In this document: piece after piece, positions 13,678 through 21,294 of the stretch | Position numbering within the stretch: position 1 is the first letter of the stretch | Layout: every line of letters starts with the position of its first letter | Origin: a virus | IMG/VR virus record: IMGVR_UViG_3300027734_000102 | Span: 1 to 52,172 of that record | Length of the DNA: 52,172 bases | Strand: one strand, 5' to 3' | Notes under the pieces: generated by a model | What the model was told of the DNA's origin: nothing | The model's database searches: none | The model's input: the letters and a program-made list of their open reading frames with translations, nothing else | Made by a program: the position numbers and the translations under genes

Positions 13678-14246
13678 TCAAGCTCGATCCCGCAGCGAGA
13701 AGGGCACTGCTGGATCTGAGCCACAAGAGCAGGCTATACCTCGAGGGCAACATACTCAAGGTGATCGATCCTGATGGCGATGAGGAGTTCTCGCAGTACC
13801 TCAAAGATGCGATCGAGCTCGACAAGTCTAACCGCAGGAAGCGGCTCGAAGTCACAAAGCAGATCCAGTCCCAGAACAAGGACCTCACCGCCGCGCAGGA
13901 AGAGAACAGCAAGCTGATGGGAGACCTCCAGCGGGCGCTCACGGAAGCGGAAGCGGCAACTAGATCTGCCGAGCAGGCCAGGAACACCGCCGAGGGTGAC
14001 CTCGACCTCCTGCAGAAGCGCACGCAGTTCCAGCTTGTCGGCACCATCGTCAAGGTCGCTCTCTGGGTCATCATGGGCGTCGGTGTCACGACCACGCTCC
14101 TCTACTCCCTCGCGCTCGTCAAGGGGCTTGACACCACGCTGCTGGGCTCCACGTGGTCCAACATGTTCTCAATCCTGCTCACAAACTCGTTCAGCATCAT
14201 CGGCACGATCATGGGTGTCAAGTACGCGACGGAGAAGGGCGAGTGA
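13674..14246 (+). CDS. Coiled-coil membrane protein of the two-component operon
   Basis: 190 aa, ATG 13674 in an ATGA overlap with the regulator. Residues about 45-120 form a long Gln/Glu/Ala-rich coiled coil; two hydrophobic spans follow (about 122-145 and 158-182) with a short loop. The soluble N-terminus would face the cytoplasm. No family recognised. Strict overlap with the kinase and regulator suggests it is their partner or output. Confidence 0.7.
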   Translation: MIKLDPAARRALLDLSHKSRLYLEGNILKVIDPDGDEEFSQYLKDAIELDKSNRRKRLEVTKQIQSQNKDLTAAQEENSKLMGDLQRALTEAEAATRSAEQARNTAEGDLDLLQKRTQFQLVGTIVKVALWVIMGVGVTTTLLYSLALVKGLDTTLLGSTWSNMFSILLTNSFSIIGTIMGVKYATEKGE

Positions 14247-14357
14247 GTTGTACAGCAACACAAGCTTGGCTACAGTACAGAGAAGTCCCCCGATCAGGGA
14301 TCGAAGACACGGGTATCCTGACAGCAATCCCGTCCAAATCGTAGGTTGGCACAGTTC

Positions 14358-14396
14358 GCGGCTCTGGGGGTGTTCCAAAAGCCGCTTTTATTTTTT
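14358..14396 (+). terminator. Rho-independent terminator
   Basis: GCGGCT (14358-14363) pairs with AGCCGC (14380-14385), followed by a T-rich tract (14386-14396). It ends the YceI/two-component operon. The 100 bases before it (14247-14357) show no gene. Confidence 0.75.
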
Positions 14397-14447
14397 GCGG
14401 AGGGTGTCCAAACCTCTCAAATGAATTAAAGGATCACAGGAGATCAA

Positions 14448-15017
14448 ATGTCCACTATCCTCCGAAAGGCGATCCGTGAAGTCCTGGTCAACGACATGCG
14501 CCCGAAGCTCTACGTCCTGGTGGGACCGCCTGCCATCGGCAAGTCCACCTGGGTCCGGCTCAACGTCCCTGGCGCCTACCTCATCAACCGCGACGACCTC
14601 GTGGACGATGTCCGAGTTCCACTCGGCCTGAAGTACGACCAGATGTTCCGCCCCGAGAACCGCCGGCACCAGTCGGAGGTCGACCGGCTCCACCGTGAGA
14701 ACATCGCCGGCGCGGTGGCCTCTGGAAAGGACATCGTGGTCGACATGACGAACATGGGTGTCAGCTCCCGACGCAATGCGCTCCGAGTGATCCAGGGTCA
14801 CGAGGCTGAGTACGAGAAGATCGCCGTCTTCTTCGACCACCGTGGCAAGGAGAGCCTCGTCCGTGACAATCTCAGGCGGCGCGCTGAGAAGCTGGGTGAC
14901 AAAAACATTCCCTACGACGTGATGACCGGAATGTTCGACCGCTTCGAGATCCCCACCGAGGCGGAGGGGTTCGACCGGGTGATCTCGGCGGACACAACGA
15001 AGGCGATCGGCGCCTGA
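14448..15017 (+). CDS. PseT-like polynucleotide kinase domain protein
   Basis: 189 aa, ATG 14448 after CAGGAGATCAA. Walker A G26-P-P-A-I-G-K-S-T34, then INRDD and VVDMTNM as in the T4 polynucleotide 5'-kinase fold, and a lid region rich in Arg. The expected reaction is ATP-dependent phosphorylation of a 5'-OH of RNA or DNA, as in repair of tRNAs cut by host anticodon nucleases. The N-terminal residues ILRKAIREVLVND resemble the shared tag. The phosphatase half of T4 PseT could be the separate HAD gene just downstream. Confidence 0.8.
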   Translation: MSTILRKAIREVLVNDMRPKLYVLVGPPAIGKSTWVRLNVPGAYLINRDDLVDDVRVPLGLKYDQMFRPENRRHQSEVDRLHRENIAGAVASGKDIVVDMTNMGVSSRRNALRVIQGHEAEYEKIAVFFDHRGKESLVRDNLRRRAEKLGDKNIPYDVMTGMFDRFEIPTEAEGFDRVISADTTKAIGA

Positions 15018-15053
15018 TCGATACATTCCAGGACCTATACATAAGAGTATATC

Positions 15054-15653
15054 ATGGACGTCAGCACCTCAATGAGGAACCCGGTCAAGAAGCTCAGGGT
15101 GTTTGACTTCGATGACACCCTCGTAAGGACGAACTCCTTCGTCCGGCTCCGGAAGCCGGGTGGCGATCAGGTCCACATGACGCCGGCACAGTACGCAGTG
15201 TACAGCCCGATGCCAGAAGACGACCTCGACTTCGAGGACTTCAAGACGCTCAAGGACCCGACCGAGATCTCCTGGACGCTCAACATCCTGCGCTCGGTCG
15301 TCAGGAGCGGCGGTGACGCGATCATCCTCACCGCACGAGGTGACGAGGCGAAGCCGCACATCGAGGAATTCCTGCGCGCGGTGGGTGTGCCGGGAATCGA
15401 GGTCGTGACGCTCGGGGACAGCAACCCCATGATGAAGGCAGCGCACATTGCTGCGCGGATTGAGGAGTTCGGCTACAACTTTGTCGAGTTCTTCGATGAC
15501 AGTGAGAAGAACATCAGGGCGGTCGAGCGCATGGTCGCACAGCGGTACCCCGACGTCAAGGTCCGCACCCGGCACGTGGTGCACCACGCCCGAAATCGTG
15601 GAAGTGTCACTGAGTCCCGCCTCCGGCAGATAATCAGGAATTCTCTTCTCTGA
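15054..15653 (+). CDS. HAD-family phosphatase with C-terminal tag-like segment
   Basis: 199 aa, ATG 15054. Motif I D18-F-D20-D-T22, motif II ILTARG, and motif III/IV in FFDDSEKN with a Lys/Asn-rich end, typical of HAD phosphatases and of the PseT 3'-phosphatase domain. Together with the kinase at 14448 it could be a split end-healing enzyme. The last residues (VTESRLRQIIRNSLL, about 185-199) reproduce the tag that most other proteins carry at the N-terminus, but lack the final x-E. Start chosen for spacing; an in-frame ATG lies at 15072. Confidence 0.8.
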   Translation: MDVSTSMRNPVKKLRVFDFDDTLVRTNSFVRLRKPGGDQVHMTPAQYAVYSPMPEDDLDFEDFKTLKDPTEISWTLNILRSVVRSGGDAIILTARGDEAKPHIEEFLRAVGVPGIEVVTLGDSNPMMKAAHIAARIEEFGYNFVEFFDDSEKNIRAVERMVAQRYPDVKVRTRHVVHHARNRGSVTESRLRQIIRNSLL

Positions 15654-15697
15654 CGTTATAATTAAGTCTCGTAGCCCGCCTACAGGAGAATAAAATC

Positions 15698-16108
15698 ATG
15701 GCAATCCGTCTTACAGAATCCCGCCTCCGTCAGATCATCCGTGAAGAGGCTTCCCGCCTCCGTGAAGGCATTTGGCCTCCTGGCCCCCGCCAGATGCCAA
15801 AGCCCAGGAAGCTCCTCACCTACTCTTGGATAATGGCTTGTGGTGAAAACGAGCTGCCTCAGATCAAGTCGCTGGCGGCTGAGTCTGGCTGCAACGTTGT
15901 CTCTGCGGAGCCAACCGGAGAGATGCGCGAGGCGTTCGATGAAGATGGATATGAAACTGGCGAGACCCCAGAGATGGAGCTCGAAGTTCATGGCACCCTG
16001 CCTCAGCTCAGGAAGTTCTACTACGCATCGTCAGAGCTCATGGATGGCAGCGCTCAGAGCATCGAGTCTTTCGATGCTCGAGATCTTGGAATCATGCCGG
16101 TCCGCTGA
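15698..16108 (+). CDS. Tagged hypothetical protein, 136 aa
   Basis: ATG 15698 after AGGAGAATAAAATC. N-terminus MAIRLTESRLRQIIREEASRL carries the tag with LRE-G as a possible cut site. After a Pro-rich linker (about 27-38) the rest looks like an alpha/beta domain (LLTYSWIMACGENELPQ, MELEVHGTLPQLRKFYYAS), perhaps ferredoxin-like. No family recognised. Confidence 0.7.
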   Translation: MAIRLTESRLRQIIREEASRLREGIWPPGPRQMPKPRKLLTYSWIMACGENELPQIKSLAAESGCNVVSAEPTGEMREAFDEDGYETGETPEMELEVHGTLPQLRKFYYASSELMDGSAQSIESFDARDLGIMPVR

Positions 16109-16134
16109 ATCTAGAGTCTCTGGAGGGAGTCTCC

Positions 16135-16863
16135 ATGCAAATCTTCGAAAGTAATCTGCGATTGGTCGTCCGTGGAATCTTGCGAGAGTCCACAGGTGGC
16201 TCAAGCCTATTGCACCCAGGCGTCACCGTCCAGGATCTGGCGCGCGACTGGGTGCAGCTTGGCGACTCCTATGGTAGGACTCCAATTTTCTCAATCCCAA
16301 GATCTCGTGAACAAGTTAGATCGACAGCAAAAGAGTTCAACATCGCCAAGTACGAAAGTGTTCCAGTGCCTGAGCAGGTGCTTGAGCAGTTTGTCGATCT
16401 CTATATGGCGCTGCAGAACATCGTGCCATCCCTTAGTGGGAATGGCACATATGACTCGGCGTACAAAGATGCTGCCCGGGCGCTCAGGGCGCGTCTCCCG
16501 CGCGATGGCTTCGACTATTTTCCAGACATCTATGGCCCGTATAATCCGCAGCCAACGCTGATACTCGGGACAATTTGCCAGTCAATTACGTCAGGAGTGG
16601 TGCCACAGCCCTATCAGATCGAGGCCCTGGCGTGGACTCTCAGAGAGCTCAAGAGAATAACGCCTGAGGTTCTCGACAAGAGGTTCAGGTACTTTGATAC
16701 CTCGAAGAAGATGGCTGAGCTGGCAAAGATGCTGACTCCAGAAGAGATAAACTCGATGAGACCAACCTTCACGAAACTGTTCAATCCTGGCGAGGCTGCT
16801 GGTCTCACCAAGTTCTATGAAGCGTACGATCTTCTTCTCTCCATGACTTCAGGCAGGGCTTAG
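16135..16863 (+). CDS. Tagged hypothetical protein, 242 aa
   Basis: ATG 16135 after GGAGGGAGTCTCC. Tag FESNLRLVVRGILRE then S at residues 4-19. The remainder is mostly helical with no recognised motif. GC and codon use match the other tagged genes. Probably another capsid-borne protein of unknown activity. Confidence 0.68.
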   Translation: MQIFESNLRLVVRGILRESTGGSSLLHPGVTVQDLARDWVQLGDSYGRTPIFSIPRSREQVRSTAKEFNIAKYESVPVPEQVLEQFVDLYMALQNIVPSLSGNGTYDSAYKDAARALRARLPRDGFDYFPDIYGPYNPQPTLILGTICQSITSGVVPQPYQIEALAWTLRELKRITPEVLDKRFRYFDTSKKMAELAKMLTPEEINSMRPTFTKLFNPGEAAGLTKFYEAYDLLLSMTSGRA

Positions 16864-16906
16864 AATTCGGCAGTTTATGACTCGCCGCCACTGATAGTAT
16901 CTGCTC

Positions 16907-17686
16907 ATGGTACCAACGTTCAAGATGCACGGGTCAAAGGCCCGCACTGCCGCGTGGATCTCTGGCTTCATACCCCACAAGTTCGGCAGGTGGATCGAGC
17001 CGTTCGCTGGACGTGGCAATGTCCTGTTCAGGATCGCGAGCTCAGGTCATGAGTTCCAGCAGGCTCTCCTCAACGATGCGAACACCGCACCGTTCCTCAC
17101 CGCGCTCCGCGACCAGGAGAGCTTCGAGTTCGTGGACGCCCCGCCGATCGATAAGGCGCTCTGGATGAGGTGGCGTGACTCCGAGCCCTCGCCTGAGCGC
17201 GCCCTCGCCGAGTCCTACGTCGCGAGGTTCGGTTCCTCTTACAGCATGGGACCGAACACTGCTGGCGCAGGCTCCAAGAATGGCCACTCGCGCGAGAACA
17301 CGATCAGGCGGATGACGGCGGCACAGGAGATCCTCCGCCGGACAGACGCGAGGATCACCGCGCTCGACTACAGCGTTGCCCTGCGTGCCCTCGATTTGCG
17401 TGAAGATGATGTGGTATACATGGATCCACCCTACGATGTGAAGCAGACGGTCCACTACTCTGGCATCGACCATGATGAGTTCCTAGACCTTGCTTCAGAC
17501 CTTCCCTGTTGGGTCTTCATCTCGGGGTATAGCACACCACGTTACGAGGCGTTTCTTTCATCGTGGGGCCGCGCAGCAAGGCCCCGCGCATCAGTCGGGA
17601 AGGGTGCCAGCTCCACTGGAAAGACGGGTGCAAAGCCCAAGGTCGAGGAGATCCTCTGGTGGAAGTCTCCCGGGAAGCATACTTAA
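16907..17686 (+). CDS. D12-class DNA adenine methyltransferase (Dam-like)
   Basis: 259 aa, ATG 16907. SAM-binding motif I is EPFAGRGN (31-38) and the catalytic motif is Y-M-D173-P-P-Y176, in the order FxGxG...DPPY of the alpha class (Dam, T4 Dam). It should methylate the N6 of adenine in a short DNA site. It lacks the tag, so it is a normal intracellular enzyme, likely for protection from restriction or for timing. A second, beta-type methyltransferase lies at 49642. Confidence 0.88.
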   Translation: MVPTFKMHGSKARTAAWISGFIPHKFGRWIEPFAGRGNVLFRIASSGHEFQQALLNDANTAPFLTALRDQESFEFVDAPPIDKALWMRWRDSEPSPERALAESYVARFGSSYSMGPNTAGAGSKNGHSRENTIRRMTAAQEILRRTDARITALDYSVALRALDLREDDVVYMDPPYDVKQTVHYSGIDHDEFLDLASDLPCWVFISGYSTPRYEAFLSSWGRAARPRASVGKGASSTGKTGAKPKVEEILWWKSPGKHT

Positions 17687-17753
17687 GCCCGCGATCTATA
17701 CAAGCATGGTCGCCAAGATACTTTAGACTCCCGAAAGGGAATTGGAGAACAAC

Positions 17754-17867
17754 ATGAAGAACTTTCTCGTAGCAATTAGCTTCCTCTCGCTCGCCCTTCT
17801 CGGTGGATGCACCGGTGGCGACGACAAGGACAGTGGAACCACCGATACCGCCGATTCGGCGCAGTAA
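17754..17867 (+). CDS. Mini-lipoprotein, 37 aa
   Basis: ATG 17754 after TTGGAGAACAAC. Basic start, hydrophobic core and lipobox LGGC (16-19), then a short Asp/Thr/Ser tail (GGDDKDSGTTDTADSAQ), a smaller version of the protein at 4600. It could be an outer-membrane spanin, because a protein with one N-terminal membrane helix follows 14 bases later, but the usual i-spanin coiled coil is not evident. Confidence 0.65.
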   Translation: MKNFLVAISFLSLALLGGCTGGDDKDSGTTDTADSAQ

Positions 17868-17881
17868 CCAAAGAGGATAAC

Positions 17882-18151
17882 ATGGAAACCCTGAAGAACA
17901 ACAAGCTCATTGTAGCACTCGTTGCGGCACTTGCCGCCGCCCTCGCCGCCTTCGCAACCACCTGGGAAGAGAAGACCGCTGAGGAGCCCAAGGTCGAGGA
18001 GGCCCCCGTGGCTACCGTTGAGGCTCCGGTCGCCGCCCAGGCGACGGAGGCCACGCCTGCCGAGACTCCTGCTGCCGGTGAGGCTGAGGTTGTCGTGGTT
18101 CCCGCCACTGAGACGACCCCTGCTCCGGCTGCCGTCGAAGTCAAGAAGTAA
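17882..18151 (+). CDS. Single-span membrane protein with Ala/Glu/Pro-rich tail
   Basis: 89 aa, ATG 17882 after AGAGGATAAC. Basic N-terminus (METLKNNK), one hydrophobic Ala-rich helix (9-27), then a low-complexity tail of E, A, P, V and T that should lie outside the cytoplasm. Pairs with the mini-lipoprotein upstream; an envelope-bridging or spanin-like role is possible but unproven. Confidence 0.65.
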   Translation: METLKNNKLIVALVAALAAALAAFATTWEEKTAEEPKVEEAPVATVEAPVAAQATEATPAETPAAGEAEVVVVPATETTPAPAAVEVKK

Positions 18152-18167
18152 GCTTCTTTCGGCTTGT

Positions 18168-18216
18168 ACTCTTGCTCCCAGTGGGGTATACTCTCTGGGA
18201 GCAAGAACATTTTTAG
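18168..18216 (+). terminator. Hairpin with embedded promoter-like box
   Basis: CTTGCTCCCAG and CTGGGAGCAAG form a perfect 11-bp inverted repeat (about 18170-18206) followed by AACATTTTT. The loop contains TATACT with TTGTAC 17 bases upstream, so the same DNA could be a terminator of the upstream pair and a promoter for 18226. Confidence 0.5.
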
Positions 18217-18225
18217 GAGAAACAA

Positions 18226-18537
18226 ATGGCGACGAAGACTGATACGGTAGTTGACATCGACAAGCTCATGTCTGACACGGTGAAGACCCTCGACAATGTG
18301 TGCACCTTCCTCGAGGACTGGGACGAGCTGGAAGACGAAGAGAAGGGCAGCGCGTCGGCACGGATGCCAATTGTGATGGCGCTGTGGAAGCAGTCGGTCC
18401 AGCTTGAGTCGCTGTGCGGCGCACTCCAGCTCCTCCAGAAGGAGGAGACTGAGGAAAAGGAATCAAGTGACGTGAAGCCCAACAAGAAGAAGTCGAAGCA
18501 GAAGTGCTGTCACCTCTGCGCGGACGAAACAAAGTAG
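18226..18537 (+). CDS. Hypothetical acidic/coiled protein, 103 aa
   Basis: ATG 18226 with AGGAGAAACAA upstream. Mostly acidic helix; the C-terminus turns Lys-rich and ends with CCHLCADETK, a possible half zinc site. No family recognised. Confidence 0.65.
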   Translation: MATKTDTVVDIDKLMSDTVKTLDNVCTFLEDWDELEDEEKGSASARMPIVMALWKQSVQLESLCGALQLLQKEETEEKESSDVKPNKKKSKQKCCHLCADETK

Positions 18538-18566
18538 GGTTCACAGTTTATACTGTGGCGTTGCTG

Positions 18567-18648
18567 GCCCTGGTGGTGGAATGGCAGACGCGTCCGACTC
18601 AAAATCGGATTCCCTTCGGGAGTGCGGGTTCAAGTCCCGCCTGGGGCA
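18567..18648 (+). tRNA. tRNA-Leu(CAA)
   Basis: Class II with Leu-type D-arm; acceptor GCCCTGG/CTGGGGC with two G-U pairs; anticodon stem TCCGA/TCGGA, loop CTCAAAA giving CAA. The gene is followed by CCCA instead of a clean CCA at the expected place. Isolated from the other tRNAs, just before the peroxidase gene. Confidence 0.92.
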
Positions 18649-18671
18649 CCCATTAAACAATAGGAGAGACG

Positions 18672-19649
18672 ATGCTGGTATTTCTTTCGATGTTGATTGC
18701 CTGCGGTGGAGACCAGAAGGTCGAGACCGTGAATCCACAGATCACTGATGCCGTGACGATCGATCAGGCAAAGCTTGGAGGTTTTAGTCCGCTTCCGGAC
18801 AGCTTCTTTCCAGAAGGGCAACTCGCGAGTCCTGAGCTCACTGCGCTCGGGAAGCGCCTCTTCAACGAGACCCAGCTCTCGGCAGACGCCAACATGTCCT
18901 GCAACACCTGCCATGATCTTGCCACGAACGGAGCCGACGACGTCGCGTTCTCCCCTGGCCACAAAGGTGCTCCGGTCGGTCGCAATTCTCCTACCGTCTT
19001 CAACTCTGCCGGTCACGTCGCCCAATTCTGGGACGGAAGAGCCGCAACCGTGGAAGAGCAGGCTCTCGGTCCTATTCTTGCCACCGGTGAGATGGCGATG
19101 CCTGATGCTGACACGGTTGTTCGAGTCCTGAAGGAGGACGCAACCTACGTTGCCGATTTCAAGAAGGCTTTCCCTGGGCAGGAAGAGCCACTCACGTTTG
19201 AGAACATCGGTGTGGCGATCGGAGCATTTGAGCGCACCCTTGTCACTCCGAGCCGCTGGGACGCCTATCTCAAGGGCGACAAGGCGGCTCTCACCGACAC
19301 CGAGGAGCGAGGCTTCAACACCTTCGTCGATTCTGGTTGCTCTGGCTGCCATGCGGGCCAGCTCATTGGCGGCGCGACGTTCATGAAGCTGGGCCTGGTA
19401 CACCCATGGCCAAATCAGGCTGATCAGGGTAAGTTCACCCTCTCCAAGTCTGATGCTGACAAGATGGTCTTCAAGGTCCCGTCGCTTCGGAACTCTGCGC
19501 TCACAGCGCCTTACTTCCACGATGGCTCTGCACAGGACCTGCCCACTGCCGTGAAGATGATGGGCCACCACCAGCTTGGGAAGGAGCTCACGGACGCGCA
19601 GGCCAGCGATATTGCTGCTTGGCTCGGGTCAACTTCGCTAAACAAGTAG
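18672..19649 (+). CDS. Di-heme cytochrome c peroxidase (MauG/CcpA-type) lipoprotein
   Basis: 325 aa, ATG 18672 after AATAGGAGAGACG. Lipobox LIAC within the first 12 residues, so it is exported and lipidated. Two heme c sites: C77-N-T-C80-H81 and C223-S-G-C226-H227, spaced as in bacterial cytochrome c peroxidases; GRNSPTVFNSA, FWDGRA and PYFHDGSA are family motifs. It would reduce H2O2 in the periplasm using host cytochromes and needs host heme-maturation proteins. Very unusual in a phage; most likely acquired from the host as an auxiliary metabolic gene. Confidence 0.9.
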   Translation: MLVFLSMLIACGGDQKVETVNPQITDAVTIDQAKLGGFSPLPDSFFPEGQLASPELTALGKRLFNETQLSADANMSCNTCHDLATNGADDVAFSPGHKGAPVGRNSPTVFNSAGHVAQFWDGRAATVEEQALGPILATGEMAMPDADTVVRVLKEDATYVADFKKAFPGQEEPLTFENIGVAIGAFERTLVTPSRWDAYLKGDKAALTDTEERGFNTFVDSGCSGCHAGQLIGGATFMKLGLVHPWPNQADQGKFTLSKSDADKMVFKVPSLRNSALTAPYFHDGSAQDLPTAVKMMGHHQLGKELTDAQASDIAAWLGSTSLNK

Positions 19650-19653
19650 AGAG

Positions 19654-19664
19654 AATAGTTAGGT
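19654..19664 (+). promoter_or_regulatory. AATAGTTAGGT start-proximal element
   Basis: Same string as at 11819-11829, located 7 bases before the GTG at 19672. Another instance of the recurring ATAGTTA box. Confidence 0.4.
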
Positions 19665-19671
19665 TACCATA

Positions 19672-19965
19672 GTGGAAGGTGAGACTACTGAACAGACACT
19701 GAAAATTACGCCCAAGATGCTGCTGATTCTATTCGCAGCGTCCTTTGTGGCCGGCATATCAGCGATCCACTTCAGTAGGTCAGTGAATAGAGATTCGATT
19801 GTCTCAGCGGGATTGTTTGGGTTTGCCGTGCCAATCCTCAATTCCGTCTGCACCATGGCGGTGATCGAGGCAACCACTAGAAAGGAGCGAATCCTTGTCT
19901 CTACAATTCAAGCACTATCTTTGTCTCTTGCGGCAGTCGTTGACATTTACCTCAGGAGCCATTGA
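19672..19965 (+). CDS. Membrane protein, 97 aa
   Basis: GTG 19672. Three hydrophobic stretches (about 16-33, 45-62 and 75-93) separated by short charged loops. Gene order directly upstream of a transglycosylase-like gene suggests a holin or lysis-related membrane protein, but this is only contextual. The last codons overlap the region where the next gene may start. Confidence 0.65.
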   Translation: MEGETTEQTLKITPKMLLILFAASFVAGISAIHFSRSVNRDSIVSAGLFGFAVPILNSVCTMAVIEATTRKERILVSTIQALSLSLAAVVDIYLRSH

Positions 19966-19981
19966 CACGACGGTCAAGAGG

Positions 19982-20500
19982 ATGCTGGCGGTAGGCATTA
20001 CTACCGTAGCCCTCTGGCCCACTCCAACTGCCGTTGAACCTCCTCTGCCAGCGCCTCCGCCCGAAGAGCATGCCGTGGACGGTATCAGTAGCCTCACTGA
20101 TGAGCAAGAGGCAATTGCTAGGGAGATCGAGCGCGTTCTCAAGGACGAAGGGTTTGAGAATCCTGAGATCCAGGCAGCCATAATCAACGGGCTTGCAGAG
20201 AGCCGGCTCGATCCCCTTGCTGTCGGTGACCACGGAAATTCCCGCGGAGTGTTCCAGCTCAACAAGAATGGGCTTGGCCACAAGATGAAGACAGAGCGGA
20301 TGCACGACGTGGAGACTGCCACTCGCCGTGTGGCAAAGGCCATGAGGCGCTCGAAGCAGATGATGAAGAAGATTGATGAGGGCGCCACGGTCGAAGAGCT
20401 TACTGCGACATTCTGCATTCACATCATGCGTCCCTCAGATAAGATGAAGAAAGCGAAGCGCCGCGCTTCAACGGCGAAGAGGCTAGTCCAGACGACATGA
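19982..20500 (+). CDS. Lysozyme/transglycosylase-like protein
   Basis: 172 aa from ATG 19982; an ATT at 19961 with AGGAG upstream and overlapping the previous stop is a possible earlier start. A hydrophobic N-terminus (LAVGITTVALW) and Pro-rich linker precede a helical domain with GLAESRLDPLAVGDHGNSRGVFQLN, the E-S...G-x-R/S-G-x-FQ-x-N pattern of SLT/tail-tip lysozyme folds, where the Glu is catalytic. Probably cuts peptidoglycan during lysis or entry. The TGA overlaps the next ATG. Confidence 0.75.
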   Translation: MLAVGITTVALWPTPTAVEPPLPAPPPEEHAVDGISSLTDEQEAIAREIERVLKDEGFENPEIQAAIINGLAESRLDPLAVGDHGNSRGVFQLNKNGLGHKMKTERMHDVETATRRVAKAMRRSKQMMKKIDEGATVEELTATFCIHIMRPSDKMKKAKRRASTAKRLVQTT

Positions 20501-21294
20501 AGAGTTCAATTGTACTGTTTGACCTTGATGGGACCTTGACCCCGCCGCGGGGTGCGATCGATGATGAGACCGCGCAGAGCGTCCTTGATCTGCTGCGCAA
20601 CACTGAGGCTCGAGTCGGGATTGTAACTGGTTCCGACCTGCCATACGTCGTCCAACAGCTTGGCGTTTGGTCCAGTGTCCTGCGAGATGCTGGCTTGGAG
20701 ATATTCTCCTGCAATGGCACCAAGCATTACAAGAGCTCGGGCGATGATTGGATGCTCTACGACACCGCGCCTGAGATGAGAGAGGTCCTCGGGGCAGAGA
20801 GCTGGAGAAGCCTGATCACCACTCTGCACAGTGCACAGCTCAGGCTCATTCGAGAATATCCAGACCTGCCGCTCACTGGCAATTTCATCAGCTACCGTGG
20901 GCCAACTATGAACTGGTGTCCAATCGGTAGGGACGCGAAAGAGCCTGACCGGGCCATCTTTGAGAAGATGGACTCAGAGTCAAAGATCAGGGTCAGGTCC
21001 ATGGACTGGCTGGTCGATTGCTTTGAGCTCTCGATGCCCGGCAAGGTACAGGTCACCCTTGGCGGTAACACCTCTTTCGACATCTTTGTCAAGGGATGGG
21101 ACAAGACTTATGTCCTCACACGCCTCCGAGGTATGGACTGCTGGTTTGTAGGAGACCGCTGTCGAGAAGGTGGCAATGACCACACGATCTACGAGGCTCT
21201 GTACAAGCGCAACCGAGCGTTCGAGACCATGGGTCCCATGCACACGAGGACCATCATCTCTGAGATCACCACGAGGATCGGAACAAAATGCTGA
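20497..21294 (+). CDS. Phosphomannomutase-like HAD enzyme (eukaryotic PMM type)
   Basis: 265 aa, ATG 20497 in an ATGA overlap. Motif I is FD9-L-D11-GTLTP; then GIVTGSD, IFSCNGT, NFISYRGPTMNWCPIGR and GWDKTYVL, the characteristic order of alpha-phosphomannomutase (PMM1/2), about 245-260 aa in that family. It would convert mannose-6-P and mannose-1-P for GDP-mannose synthesis. Paired by a 7-base overlap with a class II aldolase, suggesting sugar-nucleotide metabolism for glycosylation of DNA, capsid or cell surface. Confidence 0.85.
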   Translation: MKSSIVLFDLDGTLTPPRGAIDDETAQSVLDLLRNTEARVGIVTGSDLPYVVQQLGVWSSVLRDAGLEIFSCNGTKHYKSSGDDWMLYDTAPEMREVLGAESWRSLITTLHSAQLRLIREYPDLPLTGNFISYRGPTMNWCPIGRDAKEPDRAIFEKMDSESKIRVRSMDWLVDCFELSMPGKVQVTLGGNTSFDIFVKGWDKTYVLTRLRGMDCWFVGDRCREGGNDHTIYEALYKRNRAFETMGPMHTRTIISEITTRIGTKC

